From Roseinatronobacter sp. S2 (lineage in GTDB: Bacteria > Pseudomonadota > Alphaproteobacteria > Rhodobacterales > Rhodobacteraceae), in NCBI RefSeq assembly GCF_029581395.1, contig NZ_CP121113.1:2662001-2726000 (forward strand): 64,000 nucleotides of DNA. Direction: 5' to 3'. The notes under the pieces were generated by a model. It ran no database searches. It was not told where the DNA came from and saw only the letters and a program-made list of their open reading frames with translations. The stretch's first letter is position 1. Each line of letters begins with the position of its first letter. The position numbers were made by a program, and so were the translations under genes. Of this stretch, positions 62,727 to 64,000 are shown one piece after another.

Positions 62727-64000
62727 ATGAAAGCCCCTGCCATGTTGCGACGTCTTCGCCGCGTGCCCTTGTGCGCGTGTCTGATATTCCTTGGTATTTT
62801 CGTGGCCCTCATAGCCGCGCCCACAGCCGCGCATGCCCAAAGCACCAGCGACACGCCCTTGCAGGATGTGCTGCAAACCGTGCAGGCGCAGGTCGCAAGC
62901 CCGTCACGCGGAACGGTGCCCGATGTTCTGTCGGCCCTGCTGGCGCGCGATGCGCCCGGCACAGTGGAATTTTTGCGCGCATGGCAGGATCGCGGCGTTG
63001 TCGAACGCCCCGAAGACGGGTTGTTTTTCGTGGCACATGAAACCGGCGGCATGGTTGAATTGATCGACATTGACAGCGGCGCGGTTGTGGATCAGGTCAG
63101 CACCCGTGATGTGAACCAGATACGCCCCAATGCAGGTGTGCGGCGTGAAATCAACGCAGCGCTTGTGCAGTTTGAATTGATGAACCCCGACCCCGCGCGG
63201 CGTATCGCGGCACTGGAATCCGCCACCAGAAGCCCCGATCCCGAACAGATACCGGCGCTGGAACTGGCGCTGGACGCGGAATCAGACGCGCGCATTGCCG
63301 CGCGCATGGAACGCTTGCTGGACCTGCTGAACGCCCGTTTCACCACCGACACCGCAACCCGTGTCGATGCCATCGACGGGCTGCGCGGCGATATTTCCAC
63401 CGAAGCGCGGCGCGTGTTGAACCAGCTTTTGCAAACCCGCAGCGATTTCGCCCCAACCCTGCCCGAGGACGCCAACATCGCGCGTATCCGCACCCCCGGG
63501 CAGGATATGGACCTGCATGCCGCCTATGCGGTTTTGTCTGAAGCGGGGCTGTTCCCGCCACGGCCGGGGCGCAATGCCATCCGCGATGTGCTGCGCGCCA
63601 ATGTTGTGGACGGGGCCGTGGGCGGCATTCCGGTTCATCAGCTTGACACGGATGAGGCCCGCCGCACCGCATACCGCGCCTTGCAGGATGCGGGCACTGT
63701 GCCGCCACTGGTGACACAGGCCGATATGGAAGCGGCAGTTGCGCAATATGTCTTTTTCGATGCCTATCTGGAAGCGGACGCTGCGGTGACCGACGCCGCA
63801 AGCACCGCCCTTGACAGCACGCGCACCCGGATCGGCGCGTTTCAGGCCCTCAGCCTGTCACTCGATGCGCTGTCGCTGGCGTCAATCTTCTTTCTGGCGG
63901 CCATCGGGCTGGCCATCACCTTCGGGGTGATGCGCGTGATCAACATGGCGCATGGCGAGTTTATCATGATGGGGGCCTATACCGGCTATGTGGTGCAAAC
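62727..64000 (+). CDS. urtB: Urea ABC transporter permease UrtB (partial, C-terminus off the right edge)
   Basis: Inner-membrane permease of the urea importer; the frame is open to the last base, about 424 codons seen. It starts with a signal-like segment ([20 protein letters not shown], ending AAHAQ), then a long extracytoplasmic helical region (about residues 40-370), which is a known feature of UrtB proteins but not of other LivH-type permeases. Membrane segments begin near residue 380 ([20 protein letters not shown]), followed by the conserved [18 protein letters not shown]. The start may be 62727 or the ATG at 62742. It follows urtA by 65 bp; urtC, D and E are expected beyond the edge. 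Confidence 0.93.
   Translation, partial: MKAPAMLRRLRRVPLCACLIFLGIFVALIAAPTAAHAQSTSDTPLQDVLQTVQAQVASPSRGTVPDVLSALLARDAPGTVEFLRAWQDRGVVERPEDGLFFVAHETGGMVELIDIDSGAVVDQVSTRDVNQIRPNAGVRREINAALVQFELMNPDPARRIAALESATRSPDPEQIPALELALDAESDARIAARMERLLDLLNARFTTDTATRVDAIDGLRGDISTEARRVLNQLLQTRSDFAPTLPEDANIARIRTPGQDMDLHAAYAVLSEAGLFPPRPGRNAIRDVLRANVVDGAVGGIPVHQLDTDEARRTAYRALQDAGTVPPLVTQADMEAAVAQYVFFDAYLEADAAVTDAASTALDSTRTRIGAFQALSLSLDALSLASIFFLAAIGLAITFGVMRVINMAHGEFIMMGAYTGYVVQ

Overview
The window is about 64 kb of GC-rich (roughly 60 % by eye) chromosomal DNA, densely packed with core-metabolism genes. Gene content, family resemblance and gene order (the phaZ/phaC-phaP-phaR locus, COQ9 divergent from rpsU, ATP-independent flanks with Rhodobacteraceae-type intergenic repeats, and a BacNaV sodium channel) point to an alphaproteobacterium of the Rhodobacteraceae/roseobacter group, perhaps from a saline or alkaline habitat. 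This assignment is inference from recognition, not from a search. No rRNA, tRNA, CRISPR array, complete insertion sequence, prophage or obvious defence island was seen.

Layout. 1-4.7 kb (minus): cytochrome c lipoprotein, rpiA, gor, hflK and a partial hflC. 4.9-14.8 kb (plus): sdaA, a GT-like protein, hslO (Hsp33), a Nudix hydrolase, a CCA-adding enzyme, an ABC exporter, a TrmA/RumA-type RNA methyltransferase, a NavAb-like sodium channel and an L,D-transpeptidase lipoprotein. 15.1-22.0 kb (minus): polyamine importer potFGHI, a quinone oxidoreductase, a branched-chain aminotransferase and COQ9. 22.1-30.7 kb (plus): rpsU, then an amino-acid-type ABC importer followed by two glutamine-synthetase-like gamma-glutamyl ligases, a class I glutamine amidotransferase and a FAD amine oxidase, which together read as a gamma-glutamylation (Puu-like) amine-catabolism locus. 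30.7-35.2 kb: polyhydroxyalkanoate storage (phaR, phaP, phaC minus; phaZ plus). 35.6-43.6 kb (minus): c-di-GMP-dependent cellulose synthesis (BcsN-like lipoprotein, bcsA, bcsB, bcsZ and a periplasmic TPR protein, with no BcsC porin). 44.0-45.7 kb (minus): hpf, folA, thyA. 45.8-50.6 kb: gloA, an ExeA-like ATPase, a sugar transferase, a rhomboid protease, a membrane LytTR regulator and a small membrane protein. 50.6-54.9 kb (minus): folD, chorismate mutase, fhs, asd. 55.1-60.9 kb (plus): urease operon ureDAB-orf-C-orf-EFG. 61.4-64 kb (plus): urea ABC transporter urtA and a partial urtB.

How it works together. Nitrogen acquisition dominates: urea import (Urt) and hydrolysis (Ure), polyamine import (Pot), amine or amino-acid import plus gamma-glutamylation, and serine deamination. 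One-carbon/folate genes (fhs, folD, folA, thyA) and storage/envelope polymers (PHA, cellulose, an exopolysaccharide-type sugar transferase) make up most of the rest.

The most unusual signals are structural rather than protein-coding. A ~170-bp dispersed element with long internal inverted repeats occurs three times, each time in a tail-to-tail (convergent) gene gap. One copy sits between a 65-bp imperfect direct duplication that carries the 3' ends of both neighbouring genes. A second oddity is an AT-rich (about 41 % GC by hand count) 106-codon reading frame fitted exactly between ureB and ureC.
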